Shown here: positions 27,215 to 39,330 of the stretch, piece by piece | How the letters are laid out: every line of letters starts with the position of its first letter | How positions within the stretch are numbered: position 1 is the stretch's first letter | From: Mycolicibacterium rhodesiae JS60 | Lineage (GTDB): Bacteria; Actinomycetota; Actinomycetes; Mycobacteriales; Mycobacteriaceae | Assembly: GCA_000230935.2 (NCBI GenBank) | Contig: AGIQ01000001.1 | Coordinates: 1,364,001-1,428,000, forward strand | Length of the DNA stretch: 64,000 nt | Direction: 5' to 3' | Program-made: the position numbers and the translations under genes | Notes under the pieces: model-generated | Database searches by the model: none | Seen by the model: the letters and a program-made list of their open reading frames with translations, nothing else | What the model was told of the DNA's origin: nothing

Positions 27215-28785
27215 GGACGTGTTCCCTCCGCGACGGTGGGTGCCGGGTCGGGCTGATGGATCGACGTCAGCGTCGCGGTCACCGCGGGGTTGATGACGTC
27301 GAGAGCGATCTTCGGATAGATCCCGAGCCCGATCAGCAGCGCGATCAACGGTGCCACCACGAGCATCTCGCGTGTGCCGAGGTCCCGGATCGTCTCGTTA
27401 CCGGCCTTGATGGATCCGGTCATCATCCGCTGATACAGCCACAGCACGTAGACCGCCGAGAGCACCAGCGCCGCCGACGCGATGACGGCGAAGGCCGGGT
27501 AGCGGGTGAATGTGCCGATGAGAACCAGGAATTCACTGATGAACGGCGCCAGTCCGGGTAACGACAGCGTCGCCAGACCGGCGACCAGGAAGGTGCCGGC
27601 GAGCACGGGTGCGACTTTCTGGATTCCGCCGTAGTCGGCGATCACCCGGCTGCCGCGGCGGCTGACCAGGAACCCGGCGATCAAGAACAGTGCGGCCGTG
27701 GAGATGCCGTGGTTGACCATGTAGAGCGTCGAGCCGGCCTGGCCCTGGCTGGTCATCACGAAGATGCCGAGGATGATGAAGCCGAAGTGGCTGATCGAGG
27801 TGTAGGCGATCAGCCGCATGACGTCGGTCTGGCCGATGGCCAGGATGGCGCCGTAGACGATCCCGATCACCGCCAGCGCGATGATCACCGGCCGGAAATA
27901 GGTTGCCGAGTCGGGAAACAACGGCAGGCAGTAGCGCAGCATCCCGAACGTGCCGATCTTGTCCATCACAGCCATCATCAACACCGCCGACGCCGGCGTG
28001 GCCTGTACCGCGGCATCCGGCAGCCACCGATGGAACGGCCATAGCGGCGCCTTCACCGCGAACGCGAACATGAAACCGAGGAACAGGGCGTTGGCGACAC
28101 CGGGGTTCATGGTGAACGCCCCGGTCGCGACGGCATCGGCGATGGCGCGGAAGTCGAACGTGCCGGCGTCGAACGCCGTGCTGGCCGAGGTGACGACGTA
28201 GAGCCCGATGACCGCGGCGAGCATGATCAACCCGCCGAACAGGTTGTACAGCAAGAACTTCACCGCCGCCTTGGACCGCTCCACACCGGCTAAGCCGCCG
28301 AAGCCGCCGATCAGGAAGTACATCGGGATCAGCATGGCTTCGAAGAACACGTAGAACAGCAGGATGTCCAGCGCGACAAGCGACATCATCACCATGCCCT
28401 CGACGGCGAGCATCAGCGCGATGTAACTGTGCGGCGCCCGGCCGGATAACCCGGGCCGGTCGTCGGCGTCGTTCCAGCCCGCGATCAGCAGCAGCGGCAT
28501 CAGGACGGCGGTGAGCACCACGAGCGCCAGGGCGATGCCGTCGATGCCGAGGATGTAGCCGGTGCCGAATGACGGTATCCACGGGTGGTTTTCGACGAAC
28601 TGGAACTGCTTGCCCGCCGGATCGAAGCGCACCGCGAGCAGAAGCGACAGCGCCAGCACCGCCAGCGAGACGGCCACGCCGGCGTACTTGGCGAATTGCC
28701 GCAGCGAGGCGGGGAGCACGATGATCAGCGCCGCACCGACAACGGGGATCGCCCACAGGATGGTCAGCCAGGGGATGGTTGTCAT
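27211..28785 (-). CDS. nuoM: NADH-quinone oxidoreductase subunit M
   Basis: 524 residues, a proton-pumping antiporter-like membrane subunit. Characteristic segments are VALDILLFYVFFEAMLIPMY with the conserved Glu, and the central KAPLWPFHRWLPDAAVQATP. The start ATG at 28785 was chosen because GGAGGTGA lies seven bases upstream; two in-frame GTG codons further up form part of that ribosome site. That site overlaps the nuoL stop, so the two genes are coupled. Confidence 0.97.
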   Translation of the reverse strand: MTTIPWLTILWAIPVVGAALIIVLPASLRQFAKYAGVAVSLAVLALSLLLAVRFDPAGKQFQFVENHPWIPSFGTGYILGIDGIALALVVLTAVLMPLLLIAGWNDADDRPGLSGRAPHSYIALMLAVEGMVMMSLVALDILLFYVFFEAMLIPMYFLIGGFGGLAGVERSKAAVKFLLYNLFGGLIMLAAVIGLYVVTSASTAFDAGTFDFRAIADAVATGAFTMNPGVANALFLGFMFAFAVKAPLWPFHRWLPDAAVQATPASAVLMMAVMDKIGTFGMLRYCLPLFPDSATYFRPVIIALAVIGIVYGAILAIGQTDVMRLIAYTSISHFGFIILGIFVMTSQGQAGSTLYMVNHGISTAALFLIAGFLVSRRGSRVIADYGGIQKVAPVLAGTFLVAGLATLSLPGLAPFISEFLVLIGTFTRYPAFAVIASAALVLSAVYVLWLYQRMMTGSIKAGNETIRDLGTREMLVVAPLIALLIGLGIYPKIALDVINPAVTATLTSIHQPDPAPTVAEGTRP

Positions 28786-28790
28786 CGTAT

Positions 28791-30683
28791 TCACCTCCAC
28801 GCCGTGAAGAGAACGATGGCAACTACCAGTGCCGTGCCGGCCAGCATGGACAGCGCATACGAGCGGGCGAACCCGGTCTGCACCTGACGTAGTCGGTCCG
28901 AGATCCAGCCGACCGCGTAGGCGAGCCCCTGCGTCACGCCGTCGACACCCTTCTCGTCAACGACCACAAGGCCTTTCGTCAGCTCCTCGCCGGAGCGCAT
29001 GAATACCGCCTCGTTGAACGCGTCGCCGTAGAGGTCGTTGCGCGCGGCGACAGTGAGGGCCGAAACGTCGAGCGGGGCGGTCTCGGGCACCTTGTGGTTC
29101 GCGTACTGCCGGTAGGCGACGGCGATGCCGATGGCGACGACGCCCAGCGCGGTGACGGTGGTGATCCAGGCCGGGATCAGGTGTTCGGCTTCGTGGGTGC
29201 CGGTGACGGGTTCGAGCCAGTGTTGCAGGGTGTTGCCGATGGCGAGGAGGGCTCCGGCGCCGACGGAGCCGATCGCGAGGATGATCATCGGTGCGGTCAT
29301 GGTGGCCGGGGATTCGTGCGGGTGGGTGGCTTCCTCTTTTTTAGTCCAGCGCTCTCGGCCGAAGAACGTCAGCAGCATGACGCGAGTCATGTAGAAGGCG
29401 GTAATGCCTGCGCCGAGTAGTGCGGCCCCACCCAACAGGAAGCCGGTGAGGCCGCCGCTGTTGAGGGCGGCTTCGATGATGGCGTCTTTGGAGAAGTATC
29501 CGGCGAACGGCGGGACCCCGATGATCGCGAGATAGCCCAGCCCGAAGGTGACGAACGTGACGGGCAGCAGGGTGCGCAGCCCGCCGTAGCGGCGCATGTC
29601 GGTTTCGTCGTCCATGGCGTGCATGACCGAGCCGGCGCCGAGGAACAGTCCGGCTTTGAAGAAGCCGTGGGTTAAGAGGTGCATGATCGCCACCGCATAG
29701 CCGGCCGGTCCGAGTCCGGCGGCCAGCACCATGTAGCCGATCTGGGACATGGTCGACGCGGCGAGTGCCTTTTTGATGTCGTCTTTGGCGCAGCCGATGA
29801 TTGCGCCGAACAACAGCGTGACGGCACCCACGGTGACGACGGCGGCCTGCGCGGCGGGGGCGGCGTTGAAGATCGGGCCCGATCGCACGATGAGGTAGAC
29901 ACCGGCGGTGACCATGGTGGCGGCGTGGATCAGCGCCGAGACCGGGGTGGGGCCTTCCATGGCGTCACCGAGCCAGGACTGCAACGGGACTTGGGCGCTT
30001 TTGCCGCAGGCGCCGAGCAGCAGCAGCAGCCCGACGGCGGTGAGTGCGCCTTGGCTCATGTCGGGTACCGCACCGAAGACGGTGCTGTAGGTGACCGAGC
30101 CGAGGGTGGCGAACAGCACCATCAGGGCGATGGCCAGGCCCATATCGCCGACCCGGTTGACGATGAACGCTTTCTTGGCCGCGGTCGCTGCGCTGGGTTT
30201 GTGGGACCAGAACCCGATCAGCAGATACGACGCGAGTCCGACACCTTCCCAGCCCACGTACAAGCCGAGGTAGTTGTCGGCCACCACGAGCAGCAGCATC
30301 GCGGCGACGAACAGGTTGAGGTACGCAAAAAAGCGGCGCCGGTCGGGGTCTTCTTTCATGTAGCCGATCGAGTAGAGGTGGATCAAAGCCCCGACGCCGG
30401 TGATCAGCAGCACGAAACACATCGACAGAGCATCCAGCTGCAGCCCGAAATCGACCCGCAGCACCCCGACGGGCACCCAGGAGAACAGCACCTCGTGCAC
30501 CACCCGGTCGTCGGCGGGCAGACCGAGCAGGTGGGTGAACAGCACCGCGGCGCAGGCGAAGGATCCGATCACCGTGGCGCACCCGAGTAGATGTCCCCAC
30601 GCGTTCGTGCGTGATCCGCCCACAAGGAGGATCACCGCCCCGGCCAGGGGCAGCGCGATGGTCAACCACACCAGTGTCGCCAT
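28791..30683 (-). CDS. nuoL: NADH-quinone oxidoreductase subunit L
   Basis: 630 residues, the largest antiporter-like subunit with about 16 transmembrane helices and the C-terminal lateral helix. Signatures are [20 protein letters not shown] with the conserved Glu, [20 protein letters not shown], and the Lys-bearing [20 protein letters not shown]. It begins one base after the nuoK stop. Its stop TGA forms part of the nuoM ribosome binding site. Confidence 0.97.
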   Translation of the reverse strand: MATLVWLTIALPLAGAVILLVGGSRTNAWGHLLGCATVIGSFACAAVLFTHLLGLPADDRVVHEVLFSWVPVGVLRVDFGLQLDALSMCFVLLITGVGALIHLYSIGYMKEDPDRRRFFAYLNLFVAAMLLLVVADNYLGLYVGWEGVGLASYLLIGFWSHKPSAATAAKKAFIVNRVGDMGLAIALMVLFATLGSVTYSTVFGAVPDMSQGALTAVGLLLLLGACGKSAQVPLQSWLGDAMEGPTPVSALIHAATMVTAGVYLIVRSGPIFNAAPAAQAAVVTVGAVTLLFGAIIGCAKDDIKKALAASTMSQIGYMVLAAGLGPAGYAVAIMHLLTHGFFKAGLFLGAGSVMHAMDDETDMRRYGGLRTLLPVTFVTFGLGYLAIIGVPPFAGYFSKDAIIEAALNSGGLTGFLLGGAALLGAGITAFYMTRVMLLTFFGRERWTKKEEATHPHESPATMTAPMIILAIGSVGAGALLAIGNTLQHWLEPVTGTHEAEHLIPAWITTVTALGVVAIGIAVAYRQYANHKVPETAPLDVSALTVAARNDLYGDAFNEAVFMRSGEELTKGLVVVDEKGVDGVTQGLAYAVGWISDRLRQVQTGFARSYALSMLAGTALVVAIVLFTAWR

Positions 30684-30684
30684 G

Positions 30685-30984
30685 TCAGTGCCGCAGCAGA
30701 TGAGCGTCGTCGACGTTCGCCGAACGTCGGGTGCGGAAGATCGTCATGATGATCGCCAAACCGACCACCACCTCACAGGCGGCCACCACCATCGTGAAGA
30801 ACGCCACCACCTGACCATCCAGATGGCCGTGCATCCGGGAGAACGTCACGAACGCCAAATTGCAGGCATTCAACATCAACTCCACACACATGAACATCAC
30901 GATCGCATTGCGCCGCAACAACACCCCCGCCGCACCAATCGTGAACAACAACGCCGACAAATACAGATAATTATCCGGATTCAT
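30685..30984 (-). CDS. nuoK: NADH-quinone oxidoreductase subunit K
   Basis: 99 residues with three transmembrane helices, standard for NuoK. Helices 2 and 3 carry the two conserved membrane Glu residues in [16 protein letters not shown] and [14 protein letters not shown], needed for proton translocation in the family. The ATG overlaps the nuoJ stop (ATGA). Confidence 0.97.
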   Translation of the reverse strand: MNPDNYLYLSALLFTIGAAGVLLRRNAIVMFMCVELMLNACNLAFVTFSRMHGHLDGQVVAFFTMVVAACEVVVGLAIIMTIFRTRRSANVDDAHLLRH

Positions 30985-31727
30985 CGCTGACCGTTCCCGT
31001 TGTCGGACCGCTCGAGGATCGTGCTCACCGACGATTCCTCCTTCGTGCCATCGGGTAGCCGGGCGAGGGTGTTGACGGCGTTGTGCCGGGCGTAGACTCC
31101 CGGGTTGGGCAGCGGGGTGGCACGGGCGCCGGTTGCGAACCGTTCGATGACCAACTCGCGCTGCGTCTTTCGCCGCTCGAACCGCTCCCGATGAGCCAGC
31201 ACCATCGCGCCCAATGCCGCGGTGATCAACAGTGCACTTGTCAACTCAAAGGCCCACAGATCCCGGGTGAAGATCAGCACCGCCAGACCCTGCACATTGC
31301 CGCCCGCATTGGCCTCCGTCAGCCCCACGAATCCCGTGGTCGCTACGCTGCCGATCCCGGCGATCAGCAGAATGCCGAAACCCAGGCCGGCTGCGATGGC
31401 CGCAATGCGTTGGCCGCGAATGGTTTCCACGAGCGACTCCGACGAATCGACGCCGATCAGCATGAGGACGAACAGGAAGAGCATCATCACCGCGCCGGTG
31501 TAGACCACCACCTGAACGACACCGAGGAACAGCGCGTCCTGCGCGACGTACATCACCGCCAGCGCGATCATTGTCGTGGCCAGGAAGATCGCCGAGTAGA
31601 CGGCCTTGGGTGCGGCGACCACGCCGACCGCGCCGGCGATCGAGATCACGGCCAGGATCCAGAACGCCACTGCTTCGGTTGTGGATGTGCGGGTGAGGGT
31701 TTCGGCCGCGAGCAGCGTCGTCGTCAT
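30981..31727 (-). CDS. nuoJ: NADH-quinone oxidoreductase subunit J
   Basis: 248 residues, five transmembrane helices followed by a hydrophilic tail of about 60 residues, longer than in E. coli but usual for actinobacteria. The helix-3 signature [20 protein letters not shown] with its Tyr-Thr-Gly pi-bulge region is clear. The start ATG overlaps the nuoI stop (ATGA). The tail ends in Ser/Asn/Gly-rich residues with no further domain. Confidence 0.96.
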   Translation of the reverse strand: MTTTLLAAETLTRTSTTEAVAFWILAVISIAGAVGVVAAPKAVYSAIFLATTMIALAVMYVAQDALFLGVVQVVVYTGAVMMLFLFVLMLIGVDSSESLVETIRGQRIAAIAAGLGFGILLIAGIGSVATTGFVGLTEANAGGNVQGLAVLIFTRDLWAFELTSALLITAALGAMVLAHRERFERRKTQRELVIERFATGARATPLPNPGVYARHNAVNTLARLPDGTKEESSVSTILERSDNGNGQR

Positions 31728-32284
31728 CGCGTGGCCTCGTGATCGCCCGCTGCATAGATCCCCCGGTCGCTTCGCTCCAGCCCGCCGACCCTACCCAGGT
31801 AATAGTCATCGTCGGTCGTGCCCGGTGCCATGGCGTGTGGTGGTGGTTGCATGCCGGGCTGCAGCGGAGCCAGGAGTTTATCCTTGCCATAGATCAGGTC
31901 GGAGCGGTTGTCGTCGGCCATTTCGTAGACGTTGGTCATGGTCAGCGCGCGGGTGGGGCAGGCTTCGATGCACAGCCCGCAGCCGATGCAGCGCAGGTAG
32001 TTGATCTGGTAGACCCGCCCGTAGCGTTCGCCGGGGGAAAAGCGTTCGTCCTCGGTGTTGTCGGCACCTTCGACATAGATGGCATCGGCAGGGCAGGCCC
32101 AGGCGCACAGTTCGCAGCCGATGCACTTCTCCAGGCCGTCGGGGTAGCGGTTGAGCTGATGGCGGCCGTGATAGCGCGGCGCGACCGGGCCGGGTTTCTC
32201 CGGATACTCCTCGGTGATAGGACGTTTGAACATCGTCGAGAAGGTCACGCCGAAACCCTTGACCGCATCGAGGAACTTAGGCAT
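31724..32284 (-). CDS. nuoI: NADH-quinone oxidoreductase subunit I
   Basis: 186 residues, the two-[4Fe-4S] ferredoxin-like subunit at the interface with the membrane arm. The two cluster motifs are [12 protein letters not shown] and [12 protein letters not shown]. The start is ATG 32284, with AGGAGAAAT upstream; an upstream extension in the same frame overlaps nuoH and lacks family similarity. The C-terminal tail after the second motif is about 65 residues, longer than in many bacteria. Confidence 0.97.
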   Translation of the reverse strand: MPKFLDAVKGFGVTFSTMFKRPITEEYPEKPGPVAPRYHGRHQLNRYPDGLEKCIGCELCAWACPADAIYVEGADNTEDERFSPGERYGRVYQINYLRCIGCGLCIEACPTRALTMTNVYEMADDNRSDLIYGKDKLLAPLQPGMQPPPHAMAPGTTDDDYYLGRVGGLERSDRGIYAAGDHEATR

Positions 32285-33506
32285 CAGATTTCTCCTTGCG
32301 TGACATCGGCGTACCGGGCAGCGGAGGGATCGGGAACGCCCCGGCATCCGCGGCCGGCGGTGGGGGTGCGGTATTGCGCTGAGCGGTCTTCTGCCGCAGT
32401 GAGTTCGCGGCCAGCAAGGCGAGAAGCAGTACGGCGGCGGCGATGAGGTTTTCGATGATGCCGGTGTGGCCGATGCTGTGCAGGACGGCGACGATCATGA
32501 TCCAGATCAGGGAGGTCGGGATGAGCAGTTTCCAGCCCAGTGCCATGAACTGGTCGTAGCGCAGCCTGGGCAGGGTGGCGCGCAGCCACATGAAGATGAA
32601 CAGGAACGTCCACACCTTGGCCACGAACCAGATCAGCGGCCACCACCCGGTGTTGGCGCCGTCGATCAGGCTGATCGGCCAGGGGGCGTGCCAGCCGCCC
32701 AGGAACAGCGTGGTGGCCAGCGCTGAGACGGTGGTCATGTTGACGTATTCGGCGAGCATGAACATCGCGAACTTCAGCGAGGAGTATTCGGTGTGAAACC
32801 CGCCCACCAGTTCGCCTTCGGCCTCGGGCAGGTCGAACGGGGCCCGGTTGGTTTCGCCGACCATCGCCGTCACGTACACCGCGAACGAGGGCAGCAGCAG
32901 GAACACGTACCAGGTGTGTTCCTGGGCCGCGACGATGCCCGAGGTGGACATGGTGCCCGCGTAGAGGAACACCGCCGCGAACGACAGGGCCATCGCGATC
33001 TCATAGGAGATCACCTGCGCGCTGGAACGCAACCCGCCCAACAGCGGGTAGGTGGAGCCCGAGGACCAGCCCGCCAACACGATGCCGTACACCCCGATCG
33101 AGGTGACCGCCAGGATGTAGAGCACCGCGACCGGGAGATCGGTGAGCTGCAACGGGGTTCGGTGCCCGAACACCGAGACGACCGGGCCCAGTGGGATCAC
33201 CGCGAACGCCATGATCGCCGGGATCACCGAAATCACCGGCGCCATCAGATAAATGGGCTTGTCGACCCCGGCCGGCGTCAGCCCCTCTTTCAGGGCGAGT
33301 TTGATGCCGTCGGCCAGCGATTGCAGGATGCCGAACGGGCCGACCCGGTTGGGGCCGTACCGCATTTGCATGCGGCCCAGAATTTTGCGTTCCAGCAGGA
33401 TCGCCACCAAGACGGTCAGCAGCAGGAACGCGAAGATTGCGACGGCCTTGATCAGTATCAGCCACCACGGATCCTGGCCGAACACCGTCAGATCCGGGTA
33501 ACTCAT
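32277..33506 (-). CDS. nuoH: NADH-quinone oxidoreductase subunit H
   Basis: 409 residues with eight or so transmembrane helices forming part of the quinone chamber. Signatures are [19 protein letters not shown] near the N-terminus and the loop [20 protein letters not shown] in the middle. A Pro/Ala-rich hydrophilic tail follows the last helix. The start ATG at 33506 has GGGAGGCGAG upstream and overlaps the nuoG stop; the eight residues further upstream are not needed. Confidence 0.97.
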   Translation of the reverse strand: MSYPDLTVFGQDPWWLILIKAVAIFAFLLLTVLVAILLERKILGRMQMRYGPNRVGPFGILQSLADGIKLALKEGLTPAGVDKPIYLMAPVISVIPAIMAFAVIPLGPVVSVFGHRTPLQLTDLPVAVLYILAVTSIGVYGIVLAGWSSGSTYPLLGGLRSSAQVISYEIAMALSFAAVFLYAGTMSTSGIVAAQEHTWYVFLLLPSFAVYVTAMVGETNRAPFDLPEAEGELVGGFHTEYSSLKFAMFMLAEYVNMTTVSALATTLFLGGWHAPWPISLIDGANTGWWPLIWFVAKVWTFLFIFMWLRATLPRLRYDQFMALGWKLLIPTSLIWIMIVAVLHSIGHTGIIENLIAAAVLLLALLAANSLRQKTAQRNTAPPPPAADAGAFPIPPLPGTPMSRKEKSDA

Positions 33507-35884
33507 GCGCTCGCCTCCCGCTCGATGCACACGACCGCACCCGTCGTCACGCCGAGTTGTTCGTGCACCGCACTACCCGGCGAGTTCAACGGCAGCCACA
33601 CCACCCCATCAGGCATCTCGGTGACCGCCAACGGCACACGGATCGCACCCCGCCCCGTCGACACCGCAACCACATCCCCGTCGGCCGCCCCGATCCCTGC
33701 CGCCGTCACCGCCGACAACCGCACCACCACCGGTCGCGCCGTACCCGCCAGAAACGGCTCCCCATCCTGTAATCGGCCGTCATCCAACAACAACCGCCAG
33801 CCGGCCAGCACCGCCTCGCCGGGCTCTAGCGGCGTCAAGTCTTTCGGCGCGACGGCTGGGGGAGCGGGGGGTTCGCCGTCCCACGATCCCAGCGCCGCGA
33901 TCTCGCTGCGGGCTTCCTCGGCGGTGCGGAATCCCAGGTCCACCCCGAGTTCGTCGGCCATGATCTGCAGCACCCGGAGATCGGGGAACGAGTTGGCAGG
34001 CAGGGCAGGGTCGAACGGCCGAATGCGGCCCTCCCAGTTCAGGAATGATCCGGCCTTCTCGGCGACGGGTGCGATCGGGAACACCACGTCGGCGAGCGCG
34101 GTCACGGCGGACTCCCGCAGTTCCAGGCTGACGACGAAGCCAGTCGACTCGATGGCCGCCAGCGTGGCATGCGGCTCGGGCAGGTCGGTCGGGTCGACCC
34201 CGCCGATGAGCAGTGCGTCGAGATCGCCGTCGGCCGCGGCGGCAAGGATCGCGGTGGTATCGCGGCCCGGTGTCGCGGGAAGCTCGTCGACATGCCATGC
34301 GGCCGTGAGTTGGTGGCGCGCAATGGCATCGGCAACCGGCCGGCCGCCGGGCAAGAGGTTGGGCAGGCAGCCGGTGTCCAGGGCGCCGCGATCACCGGCG
34401 CGGCGCGGGATCCAGGCCAACCGTGCGCTGCTGCGTTGCGCCAACCGGGCCGCCGCCGAGAACGCGCCGCGGCTGGTGGCCAGCCGTTCCCCGGCCAAGA
34501 TGATCGCGTCCGGCGGCAGTTCGTCGGTGAGCCCGTCAAGGGCCAGTGCCTCCTGGCCCGGCTCGGTCGGCACCAGTCGGGCGGCCAGCTTGACCGATCC
34601 CGGCGAGGCGAACGGTGCGATCGTCACCACCCGCAGGCCGTGCTTGCGGACCGCCTTGCGCAGCCGCAGGAACACGATCGGCGACTCGTCCTCGGGTTCG
34701 AACCCGGCCAGCACCACCATGGGGGCGGCCTGCAGGTCGGCGTAGCTCACGTCGCGGCGGCCGGCCACCGCGGCAGCCAGGAATTCCTGTTCCTCCACCG
34801 AGTGTGGCCGGGAACGGAAGTCGATATCATTGGTGCCCAGCGCGATCCGGGCGAATTTGGCGTAGGCATAGGCGTCTTCCACGCTGACCCGGCCGCCCAC
34901 CAACACACCGGCCTTACCCGATGACAATCCCGCGGCGGCCACCGCGATCGCCTCCGACCAGGACGCCGGGCGCAACGCACCGTTCTCGTCGCGCACCAGT
35001 GGCGTGGTGATGCGGTCGCCGACGCGCGGGTAGGTAAACGCCCAGCGGCCCTTGTCGCAGTTCCACTCCTCGTTGACCTCCGGGTCGTCACCAGCCAACC
35101 GGCGCAGCACTACACCGCGGCGATGATCGGTGCGCTGAGCACATCCGGAGGCGCAGTGCTCGCAGACGCTGGGGCTGGACACCAGGTCGAACGGGCGGGC
35201 CCGGAACCGGTAGGCGGCCCCGGTCAAGGCTCCGACCGGGCAGATCTGCACCGTGTTACCGCTGAAATAGGAATCGAACGGCTCACCGGGGGCGATGCCG
35301 ACCTGTTGCAGCGCCCCGCGTTCGAGCAGCGAGATGAACGGATCGCCGGCGATCTGCTCAGAAAACCGCGTGCAGCGGGCACACAACACACAGCGTTCCC
35401 GGTCCAGCAGCACCTGGCTCGACAGGTTGATCGGTTTGGGGAACGTGCGTTTGATGTCGGTGAACCGCGTCTCGACCCGGCCGTTGGACATCGCTTGGTT
35501 CTGCAGCGGGCATTCCCCGCCCTTGTCGCACACCGGGCAGTCCAGCGGGTGGTTGATCAGCAGCAGTTCCATCACGCCGTGCTGCGCCTTGTCGGCGGCT
35601 TCGGAGGTGTACTGCGTGCGCACCACCATGCCCTCGGACACCGTGGTGGTGCAGCTGGCCATCGGTTTGCGCTGGCCTTCGACCTCGACCAGGCATTGCC
35701 GGCACGCGCCGACCGGGTCCAATAGCGGGTGATCGCAGAACCGCGGGATCTGCACGCCCATCAATTCCGCGGCGCGAATCACCAAGGTGCCCTTGGGCAC
35801 CGCGACCTCGACGTCGTCGATGACGAGATTGACCATCTCCACGGCGGGGGCTTCGTGTGCATCCCTATCTGAAACTTGGGTCAC
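33503..35884 (-). CDS. nuoG: NADH-quinone oxidoreductase subunit G
   Basis: 793 residues. The N-terminal [2Fe-2S] domain carries [15 protein letters not shown]. The His/Cys [4Fe-4S] region includes [12 protein letters not shown] and LCARCTRF. A molybdopterin-oxidoreductase-type [4Fe-4S] motif follows, CEHCASGC with a later Cys in EWNCDKGRW. The rest is the degenerate molybdopterin-enzyme domain, which has no cofactor in complex I. The start is the GTG of MTQVSDRD (35884), matching the M. tuberculosis N-terminus; a longer frame reaching 36019 would translate a palindromic repeat and is rejected. Confidence 0.96.
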   Translation of the reverse strand: MTQVSDRDAHEAPAVEMVNLVIDDVEVAVPKGTLVIRAAELMGVQIPRFCDHPLLDPVGACRQCLVEVEGQRKPMASCTTTVSEGMVVRTQYTSEAADKAQHGVMELLLINHPLDCPVCDKGGECPLQNQAMSNGRVETRFTDIKRTFPKPINLSSQVLLDRERCVLCARCTRFSEQIAGDPFISLLERGALQQVGIAPGEPFDSYFSGNTVQICPVGALTGAAYRFRARPFDLVSSPSVCEHCASGCAQRTDHRRGVVLRRLAGDDPEVNEEWNCDKGRWAFTYPRVGDRITTPLVRDENGALRPASWSEAIAVAAAGLSSGKAGVLVGGRVSVEDAYAYAKFARIALGTNDIDFRSRPHSVEEQEFLAAAVAGRRDVSYADLQAAPMVVLAGFEPEDESPIVFLRLRKAVRKHGLRVVTIAPFASPGSVKLAARLVPTEPGQEALALDGLTDELPPDAIILAGERLATSRGAFSAAARLAQRSSARLAWIPRRAGDRGALDTGCLPNLLPGGRPVADAIARHQLTAAWHVDELPATPGRDTTAILAAAADGDLDALLIGGVDPTDLPEPHATLAAIESTGFVVSLELRESAVTALADVVFPIAPVAEKAGSFLNWEGRIRPFDPALPANSFPDLRVLQIMADELGVDLGFRTAEEARSEIAALGSWDGEPPAPPAVAPKDLTPLEPGEAVLAGWRLLLDDGRLQDGEPFLAGTARPVVVRLSAVTAAGIGAADGDVVAVSTGRGAIRVPLAVTEMPDGVVWLPLNSPGSAVHEQLGVTTGAVVCIEREASA

Positions 35885-35904
35885 CAGCCACCCACTCCCT
35901 TTTC

Positions 35905-35970
35905 CCCGCGAACAGACACAAACTCGCCTGTTTTCCCGGCGTGTCGGGGAAGTTTGTGTCTGCTCGCGGG
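35905..35970. repeat. Palindromic repeat (CGCGARCAGACACAAA type) between nuoF and nuoG
   Basis: The arms are CCCGCGAACAGACACAAACT (35905-35924) and AGTTTGTGTCTGCTCGCGGG (35951-35970), complementary at 19 of 20 positions around a 26-base loop that contains a further small hairpin. It lies in the 94-base gap between the nuoF stop and the nuoG start, inside the operon. A second copy with the same arm core lies at 49310-49371. In RNA it would form a long stem between the two genes. Confidence 0.8.
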
Positions 35971-35978
35971 AGAAACCG

Positions 35979-37304
35979 TCACGCCCCCACCCCCTCCGGT
36001 GCGGCCAGCATCGAGGCATACGGGTCGAACGGGCAGCTGCCGTTCAGGTGGGCCTCGTACTCGGCGCGGAAATACTTGATCGACGAGATGATCGGCGATG
36101 CGGCACCATCGCCCAACGCGCAGAATGACTTTCCGAAAATGGTATCGGAGATGTCGAGCAGCTTGCCGATGTCCTCTTCGGTGCCCCGCCCGGTCTCGAG
36201 TCGTTCGTAGATCTGGCTGAGCCAGTAGGTTCCTTCGCGGCATGGCGTGCACTTGCCACACGACTCGTGGGCGTAGAACTGGGTCCAGCGTCGCACCGCC
36301 CGCACCACACAGGTGGTCTCGTCGAAGATCTGCAGCGCCTTGGTGCCCAGCATCGACCCGACCGAGGCCATACCTTCGTAATCCAGTGGCACATCGAGAT
36401 GTTCGGTAGTCAGCAGCGGCGTTGACGACCCGCCGGGAGTCCAGAACTTCAGCTCGTGCCCGGCTCGCACCCCGCCGGCGTACTCGAGCAACTCACGCAA
36501 CGTGATACCCAGTGGTGCCTCGTACTGTCCGGGGGTGGTGACGTGCCCCGACAGCGAATACAGCGTGAAGCCAGGCGATTTCTCCGACCCCATCTCCTTG
36601 AACCAGTCCACCCCGTTCAGCAGGATCGGCGGCACGCTGGCGATGGACTCGACGTTGTTGACCACGGTCGGGCAGGCATACAGACCGGCGACCGCAGGGA
36701 ACGGCGGTCGCAGTCGCGGCTGGCCACGCCGGCCTTCCAGCGAGTCCAGCAGTGCGGTCTCCTCACCGCAGATATAGGCTCCGGCCCCGGCGTGCACGAT
36801 GAGATCCAGATCGAATCCCGAACCCTGGATATCGGTTCCCAGGTAACCCGCCGCGTACGCCTCGGCCACCGCGGCCTGCAGCCGCCGCAACACCGGCACC
36901 ACCTCACCGCGCACATAGATGAAGGCGTGGCGGGCCCGGATCGCGTACGCCGCGATGATCGCACCCTCCACCAGAAAGTGCGGGGTGGTCAGCATCAGCG
37001 GAATGTCTTTACACGTACCGGGTTCCGACTCGTCGGCATTCACCACCAGATATTTCGGCTTGGCGCCGGCTCCGGTCGCATCCTGCGGGATGAACGACCA
37101 CTTGGTTCCGGTCGGGAAGCCCGCACCACCACGCCCACGCAGGCCGGACTCCTTGACCGTCGCGATGACGTCGTCGGGTTTCATGCTCAGCGCGGTGCGC
37201 AGTGCCTGATAACCCTCATGGCGCACATACGTTTCCAGCGTCCACGGTTCGGGTTCGTCCCAGAACCGGCTCAGCACCGGCGTCAGCGGTGTCGCAGGTG
37301 ACAT
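35979..37304 (-). CDS. nuoF: NADH-quinone oxidoreductase subunit F
   Basis: 441 residues, the NADH- and FMN-binding subunit. Motifs in order: nucleotide and FMN loops [16 protein letters not shown] near residue 55, and [19 protein letters not shown] near residue 175. The C-terminal [4Fe-4S] motif is [12 protein letters not shown], with the fourth Cys in SFCALGDGA. The start ATG 37304 shares its A with the nuoE stop (TGATG); a GTG one codon earlier is possible. Confidence 0.97.
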   Translation of the reverse strand: MSPATPLTPVLSRFWDEPEPWTLETYVRHEGYQALRTALSMKPDDVIATVKESGLRGRGGAGFPTGTKWSFIPQDATGAGAKPKYLVVNADESEPGTCKDIPLMLTTPHFLVEGAIIAAYAIRARHAFIYVRGEVVPVLRRLQAAVAEAYAAGYLGTDIQGSGFDLDLIVHAGAGAYICGEETALLDSLEGRRGQPRLRPPFPAVAGLYACPTVVNNVESIASVPPILLNGVDWFKEMGSEKSPGFTLYSLSGHVTTPGQYEAPLGITLRELLEYAGGVRAGHELKFWTPGGSSTPLLTTEHLDVPLDYEGMASVGSMLGTKALQIFDETTCVVRAVRRWTQFYAHESCGKCTPCREGTYWLSQIYERLETGRGTEEDIGKLLDISDTIFGKSFCALGDGAASPIISSIKYFRAEYEAHLNGSCPFDPYASMLAAPEGVGA

Positions 37305-38035
37305 CACACCTCACTCTCGGGAATCGGGGGTGCAGCCATGCCGAGTTCGCGGGCGACCCGAACACCGGCCAGCGTCGCCGCGCCCGGTGCGCCACCACCG
37401 GACTCGCCGTCCCAGGCGAGCCCGGCGAGGGTGCGTGCGGTGCCGCGGAAGGGGCATAGTTGGGTGCCGCGGGTGGGGTGTGGGGGTTGGCCGGTGCGGA
37501 TCTGTTCGATGAGTTGTCGTGCGGTGGTGGGGGTTTGGTTGTCGAAGAATTCCCAGTTGACCATGATGACGGGGGCGTAATCGCAGGCGGCGTTGCATTC
37601 GATGTGCTCTAAGGTGATGGCGCCGTCGGCGGTGGTGTCTCCGGCGTGGACGCCGAGTTCGGATTCGAGGGTGTCCAGGATGACGTCGCCGCCCATGATG
37701 GCGCACAGGGTGTTGGTGCATACCCCGACCAGATAGTCACCGGTGGGGGTGCGCCGGTACATGGAGTAGAAGGTGGCCACCGCGGCGACGTCGGCCTCGG
37801 TCAGGTCGAGTTGACGTGCACAGAAGCCGATCCCGGCTGCGGTGATGTAACCGTCTTCGGATTGCACCAGATGCAGCAGCGGCAACAAAGCGGATCGCGG
37901 CTGGGGGTAGCGGGCGATGATGGTGGCCGCGTCACCGGCCAACCGCTGCTGCACCTCGGCCGGGTAGTGGGTGGGTCCGCCGATCGGGGGGCCGGGTTCG
38001 TCGGGGCGGGGCCCCAACACCAGATCGATGCTCAC
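37304..38035 (-). CDS. nuoE: NADH-quinone oxidoreductase subunit E
   Basis: 243 residues, a thioredoxin-like [2Fe-2S] subunit. The four cluster Cys lie in VCTNTLC and [12 protein letters not shown]. The last 60 or so residues (from [12 protein letters not shown]) are an extension rich in Gly/Ala typical of mycobacterial NuoE. The start is GTG 38035, overlapping the nuoD stop (GTGA). Confidence 0.96.
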   Translation of the reverse strand: MSIDLVLGPRPDEPGPPIGGPTHYPAEVQQRLAGDAATIIARYPQPRSALLPLLHLVQSEDGYITAAGIGFCARQLDLTEADVAAVATFYSMYRRTPTGDYLVGVCTNTLCAIMGGDVILDTLESELGVHAGDTTADGAITLEHIECNAACDYAPVIMVNWEFFDNQTPTTARQLIEQIRTGQPPHPTRGTQLCPFRGTARTLAGLAWDGESGGGAPGAATLAGVRVARELGMAAPPIPESEV

Positions 38036-39330
38036 CTGTCGACACCTCCCATGACCGGATCAATGGAGGCGACGGCGGCGATGACGTCGGCGACCATGCC
38101 GCCCTCGCTCATCGCGGCGACGGCCTGCAGGTTGGTGAAGCTGGGGTCGCGGTAGTGCACCCGGTAGGGGCGGGTGCCGCCATCAGAGACCATGTGCACA
38201 CCCAACTCGCCGCGGGGGGACTCCACCGCGACATACACCTGCCCGGCCGGCACCCGGATGCCCTCGGTGACCAGTTTGAAGTGGTGGATCAGGCCTTCCA
38301 TCGAGGTGCCCATGATCTTGGCGATATGGGCAGGGCTATTGCCCAACCCGTCGGGCCCCACCTGCAGGTCGGCGGGCCAGGCCAGTTTCTTGTCGGCGAT
38401 CATCACCGGTCCCGGCTCCAACCGGTCCAGACACTGTTCGACGATGCGCAGCGATTGGTGCATTTCCCCGACCCGGATCAGGTAGCGGCCATAGCAGTCC
38501 GCGCCGGTGTCGGTGACGACGTCGAAGTCGTAGGTCTCATAACCGCAATAGGGTTGGGTTTTACGCAGATCGTGCGGCAGGCCGGTGGAACGCAGCACCG
38601 GGCCGGTGATACCCAGCGCCATGCAGCCGGTCAGATCCAGATAGCCGATGCCCTGGGTGCGGGCCTTCCAGATGTAGCTTTCGGTCAACAGGTCTTCGAG
38701 TTCACCCAACCGGCCCGGCAAAATCGTCAACAAGTCGGCGACGCGTTGCGGTCCGTCGTCGGGCAGGTCGGCGGCCAAGCCGCCGGGGCGGATGTAGGCG
38801 TTGTTCATCCGCAGCCCGGTGATCGCCTCGAACACACTCAGGATCAACTCGCGTTCGCGGAAACCGAAGAACATCGGGGTCATCGCCCCCAACTCCATCC
38901 CGCCGGTGGCCAACGCCACCAAATGACTCGAGATGCGGTTGAGTTCCATCAACATCACCCGCACCACGCTCGCGCGGACCGGGATGTCGTCGGTGATGCC
39001 CAACAGTTGTTCCACGCCAAGGCAGTACGCGGTCTCATTGAAGAACGGCGACAGATAATCCATCCGGGTCACGAACGTCACACCCTGGATCCAGGTGCGA
39101 TACTCCAGATTCTTCTCGATCCCGGTATGCAAATAGCCGATCCCGCACCGAGCCTCGGTGACCGTTTCCCCCTCGATCTCCAAGATCAACCGCAACACCC
39201 CATGGGTCGACGGATGCTGCGGCCCCATGTTGACCACGATCCGTTCGCCGGCTTCGCCCTTGCGGGCGGCGGCGACGATGTCCTCCCAGTCCTGGCCGCC
39301 CAGGACGATCACGTTCTCTTCTGTGCTCAT
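38032..39330 (-). CDS. nuoD: NADH-quinone oxidoreductase subunit D
   Basis: 432 residues, the 49-kDa-type subunit lining the quinone site. Signatures are [28 protein letters not shown], and the C-terminal [16 protein letters not shown] and [10 protein letters not shown] blocks, inherited from hydrogenase large subunits without the metal ligands. The start ATG overlaps the nuoC stop by one base. Confidence 0.97.
   Translation of the reverse strand: MSTEENVIVLGGQDWEDIVAAARKGEAGERIVVNMGPQHPSTHGVLRLILEIEGETVTEARCGIGYLHTGIEKNLEYRTWIQGVTFVTRMDYLSPFFNETAYCLGVEQLLGITDDIPVRASVVRVMLMELNRISSHLVALATGGMELGAMTPMFFGFRERELILSVFEAITGLRMNNAYIRPGGLAADLPDDGPQRVADLLTILPGRLGELEDLLTESYIWKARTQGIGYLDLTGCMALGITGPVLRSTGLPHDLRKTQPYCGYETYDFDVVTDTGADCYGRYLIRVGEMHQSLRIVEQCLDRLEPGPVMIADKKLAWPADLQVGPDGLGNSPAHIAKIMGTSMEGLIHHFKLVTEGIRVPAGQVYVAVESPRGELGVHMVSDGGTRPYRVHYRDPSFTNLQAVAAMSEGGMVADVIAAVASIDPVMGGVDR

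Noticed and set aside
35885..36019. N-terminal extension of nuoG up to an ATG at 36019
   Set aside because: The extra residues translate the palindromic repeat and the end of nuoF; GTG 35884 reproduces the known mycobacterial NuoG N-terminus.
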